Shown piece by piece: positions 42,262 through 43,855 of a stretch of DNA of 43,855 bases. How positions within the stretch are numbered: the stretch's first letter is position 1; each line of letters opens with the position of its first letter. The position numbers were made by a program, and so were the translations under genes. Under the pieces are notes generated by a model. It saw only the letters and a program-made list of their open reading frames with translations, was not told the origin of the DNA and did not search any database. The DNA is from UBA1731 sp963653155 (GTDB lineage: Bacteria > Verrucomicrobiota > Kiritimatiellia > RFP12 > UBA1067), in assembly GCA_963653155.1 (NCBI GenBank), contig CAVJWR010000012.1:1-43855 (forward strand), given 5' to 3'.

Positions 42262-42900
42262 TTAAACGACCCGAAGGCGTTGCGCCGGGACGCCAAACAC
42301 CGTGATTCCCGGATCTACGCTCCGTATTACCGCACTTCCGATTCCGACAGTCGCACCATTGCCGATTGAAATGCGCGGGACTATTCTTGCCCCCGGAAAT
42401 ACGGATGCGCGTTCGCCGACGGATACGCCACCACCTATCGACACAAGCGAATAGACATGCGAGAAGTCGCCGAGACGTGTATCGTGACCAATCACAGAAC
42501 CATGGAACACGCAAGCGTGCCTTCCAATCTTCACATCGGCAGTGAGCACCACGTTGTGGGCGATAAACGCCCCTTCACCGACAACTACATTCGGGCCAAG
42601 CGATGCAGACCTGTGGATTATCGGGATGAAGCATCCACCTCTGGATTCAATCATCTCTGCGCAACGCTTGCGCGCATCTACGTTACCGAGTGCCGTCACA
42701 AACACATCATCTTCCTCGATCACATAGGATTCCGAGGACCCGATTATGGAGGGATACCCATCAAATCCGTCAAGCGCATGCGGATTACCGTCAAGATAGC
42801 CCTTGATGCGGAAACCCTCACCAAAGCCACAGGCTTCACGGGCTGCCGCGAACATCTCGCGCCCGAAACCGCCCGCTCCGATGATCAGCAGGTTCTTCAA
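42262..42900 (-). CDS. PglD/NeuD-like sugar O- or N-acyltransferase
   Basis: This cytoplasmic enzyme is predicted to transfer an acyl group to a sugar or nucleotide sugar. The 212-residue product has the family's N-terminal Rossmann-like domain (LLIIGAGGFGREMF) and a left-handed beta-helix of hexapeptide repeats from about residue 95 (LGPNVVVGEGAFIAHNVVL). The catalytic base is probably H139 in VIGHDTRLGDFSH. It ends with FGVPAQRL, the usual family C-terminus. The start is TTG at 42900, supported by AGGAGG six bases upstream, and it overlaps the acyl carrier protein stop as TTGA. Coupling with a carrier protein suggests that the acyl donor is carried on that protein rather than on CoA. Confidence 0.85.
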   Translation of the reverse strand: MKNLLIIGAGGFGREMFAAAREACGFGEGFRIKGYLDGNPHALDGFDGYPSIIGSSESYVIEEDDVFVTALGNVDARKRCAEMIESRGGCFIPIIHRSASLGPNVVVGEGAFIAHNVVLTADVKIGRHACVFHGSVIGHDTRLGDFSHVYSLVSIGGGVSVGERASVFPGARIVPRISIGNGATVGIGSAVIRSVDPGITVFGVPAQRLRVV

Positions 42901-43121
42901 GCGTTTTCCTCCTTGATTCCCGCCACGGCCATCAGGTCCGCAACTGTCTTGAACCCGCGAAACTGCTCTGGAGTTAGCTTTGCTCCGTATTCATCCTCAA
43001 GCATCGCAAAAAGCGCAAAGCCCATCATCGAGCCCCACCCGCGCACGGATCTGAACTCAAGGCCGGGAGTGACGCAAGACGTCTCCAAGATTCCGGCAAC
43101 CCTATCAAGAAATTCATTCAT
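42897..43121 (-). CDS. acyl carrier protein-like, 74 aa
   Basis: The 74-residue product has the four-helix acyl carrier pattern, with ALFAMLEDEYGAKLTPEQF and FKTVADLMAV matching helices II-IV. The phosphopantetheine serine is probably S31 in GWGSMMGF, where most carriers have DSL or WDSL; the aspartate is replaced by glycine. It overlaps the acyltransferase start by four bases, so the two act together, perhaps in modifying a surface polysaccharide or lipid. The mRNA leader is predicted to be about five bases and no Shine-Dalgarno sequence is visible, so translation may be leaderless. Confidence 0.78.
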   Translation of the reverse strand: MNEFLDRVAGILETSCVTPGLEFRSVRGWGSMMGFALFAMLEDEYGAKLTPEQFRGFKTVADLMAVAGIKEENA

Positions 43122-43132
43122 AATGGAACTAA

Positions 43133-43141
43133 ATTATATCA
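43133..43141 (-). promoter_or_regulatory. extended -10 promoter of the ACP-acyltransferase operon
   Basis: Read leftward the site is TGATATAAT, identical to that at 1003-1011. It ends 11 bases before the ATG at 43121. Confidence 0.55.
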
Positions 43142-43158
43142 CACCGCAGATCGCCTTG

Positions 43159-43855
43159 TCATGAATGGCCTTTGCCCTGACGACACTCGGACAAGACAGG
43201 TTCCGTGTGTTTTCTGAGGAACGACAAGTAGAGCTTCGTTTGCTCGTTAGGCGTGTACCCGTTGCGCATAACGACGCCGATGCGCATCTCTCCCTCGTCC
43301 GAAAGCGGCACGGACACGATGTCGTCACCATTGAGGCCGGGATCAAGGATGCCACTGCTGATCGTGTAGCCGTTGAGGCCACGTAGCAGGTTGAAGAGCG
43401 TCGCGCGATCCCGCACCATGATGTTCAGGGGACGGCTGACGGATGCGAACACCTCCTCCGAAAAGTAGAAGGAATTGTGCGTCCCCTGCTCGAACGACAG
43501 GTATGGATAGGGTGCCATTTCAGCCAGCGAAACGGTTGGGTGCCGCGCCAGCGGGTGCGCCCGGCAGAGGAACACGTGCGGCTTCGCCTGGAGCAACTGC
43601 GTGAACGTCAGGTTTCGTTCCTCCAGCACCTTGCCGAGGACTGATTCGTTGAAGCAGTCGAGGTAGAGAATCCCCAGTTCGCTGCGGCAACTTGCTACGT
43701 CCTCGATAATCTCGTAGGTCTGCGTCTCGCGCAACCGGAAGTCATAGGCCTTCTCGCCGCAGACGTTGACGAGATCGACAAGCGCATTCACTGCGAACGC
43801 ATAATGCTGCGTGGACACGCAAAACGTCGGCCGAACCTGCCGTGCGGGACCATAT
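43159..43855 (-). CDS. LysR-family transcriptional regulator, N-terminus outside window
   Basis: The frame is open to the right edge of the window, so the N-terminal helix-turn-helix is missing. About 230 residues of the LysR effector-binding domain are present: RPTFCVSTQHYAFAVNALVDLV, ELGILYLDCFNESVLGKVL, HVFLCRAHPLARHPTVSLAEM and NGYTISSGILDPGLNGDDIVSVPL. An ATG at 43818 lies inside the conserved sequence and is not the real start. The gene ends 17 bases before the acyl carrier promoter and could regulate the genes downstream, but the target is unknown. Confidence 0.85.
   Translation of the reverse strand, partial: YGPARQVRPTFCVSTQHYAFAVNALVDLVNVCGEKAYDFRLRETQTYEIIEDVASCRSELGILYLDCFNESVLGKVLEERNLTFTQLLQAKPHVFLCRAHPLARHPTVSLAEMAPYPYLSFEQGTHNSFYFSEEVFASVSRPLNIMVRDRATLFNLLRGLNGYTISSGILDPGLNGDDIVSVPLSDEGEMRIGVVMRNGYTPNEQTKLYLSFLRKHTEPVLSECRQGKGHS

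Overview
The window is a GC-rich (roughly 60%) bacterial contig. It carries carbohydrate-active enzymes with signal peptides, XylR-type regulators (periplasmic-binding-like domain plus AraC DNA-binding domain), and very large secreted beta-solenoid proteins whose N-termini look like autotransporter passengers. No SusC/SusD pair is present. This mix fits a gut or anaerobic member of the Verrucomicrobiota/Kiritimatiellae (PVC group); that placement is inference from gene content, since no rRNA or other marker is in the window. There are three 10-N assembly gaps.

Layout. 0.1-0.6 kb: a small hypothetical gene. 0.7-1.0 kb: a hairpin-rich stretch without a gene. 1.04-1.55 kb: a block of dispersed hairpin repeats. 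1.6-14.6 kb: a saccharolytic locus. It contains a GH127-like enzyme with its own promoter and a leftward operon (clan GH-A hydrolase, giant LamG surface protein, two GH110-type alpha-galactosidases). A divergent XylR-type regulator has a nearly leaderless promoter and a clear terminator. 14.7-19.8 kb: an accessory island, lower in GC in its second half. It holds a three-gene DUF3791/DUF3990/small-protein cassette, scrambled gene fragments copied from neighbouring loci, and an AAA ATPase-subtilisin pair whose protease is cut by an in-frame TAA. Four 21-bp phased direct repeats lie upstream of the ATPase. 20.0-33.3 kb: a second saccharolytic operon under a second XylR-type regulator. It contains a GH2 beta-galactosidase continuing, after a G10 tract, into a CE15-like domain; a TolB-like propeller protein; a second giant surface protein; and a GH71/99-like-LamG-GH28-like multidomain enzyme with a frameshift. 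33.5-34.9 kb: gdhA. 34.95-35.31 kb: a MITE-like repeat. 35.4-40.4 kb: a two-gene operon of a third giant surface protein and a GHL10 hydrolase. 40.4-41.9 kb: GH20. 42.0-42.24 kb: a third hairpin block. 42.3-43.1 kb: an acyl carrier protein and a PglD-like acyltransferase. The last gene is a LysR regulator cut by the window edge.

How it works together. Each of the three saccharolytic operons pairs secreted glycosidases (alpha-galactose, beta-galactose, arabinofuranose, hexosamine and related linkages) with one giant repetitive secreted protein. The three giant proteins share a very short C-terminal tail ending in a glycine, a hydrophobic stretch and arginine. I infer surface capture of plant or mucin glycans by these proteins, feeding co-expressed hydrolases, with sugar-sensing XylR-type regulators as switches. 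Recurrent extended -10 promoters (TGN-TATAAT-like) without clear -35 boxes precede most transcription units. The most unusual items are the shared C-terminal tail, the hairpin-array repeats whose stems differ but keep pairing, the 21-bp iterons at the ATPase-protease pair, and the patchwork of gene fragments beside the DUF3990 cassette.
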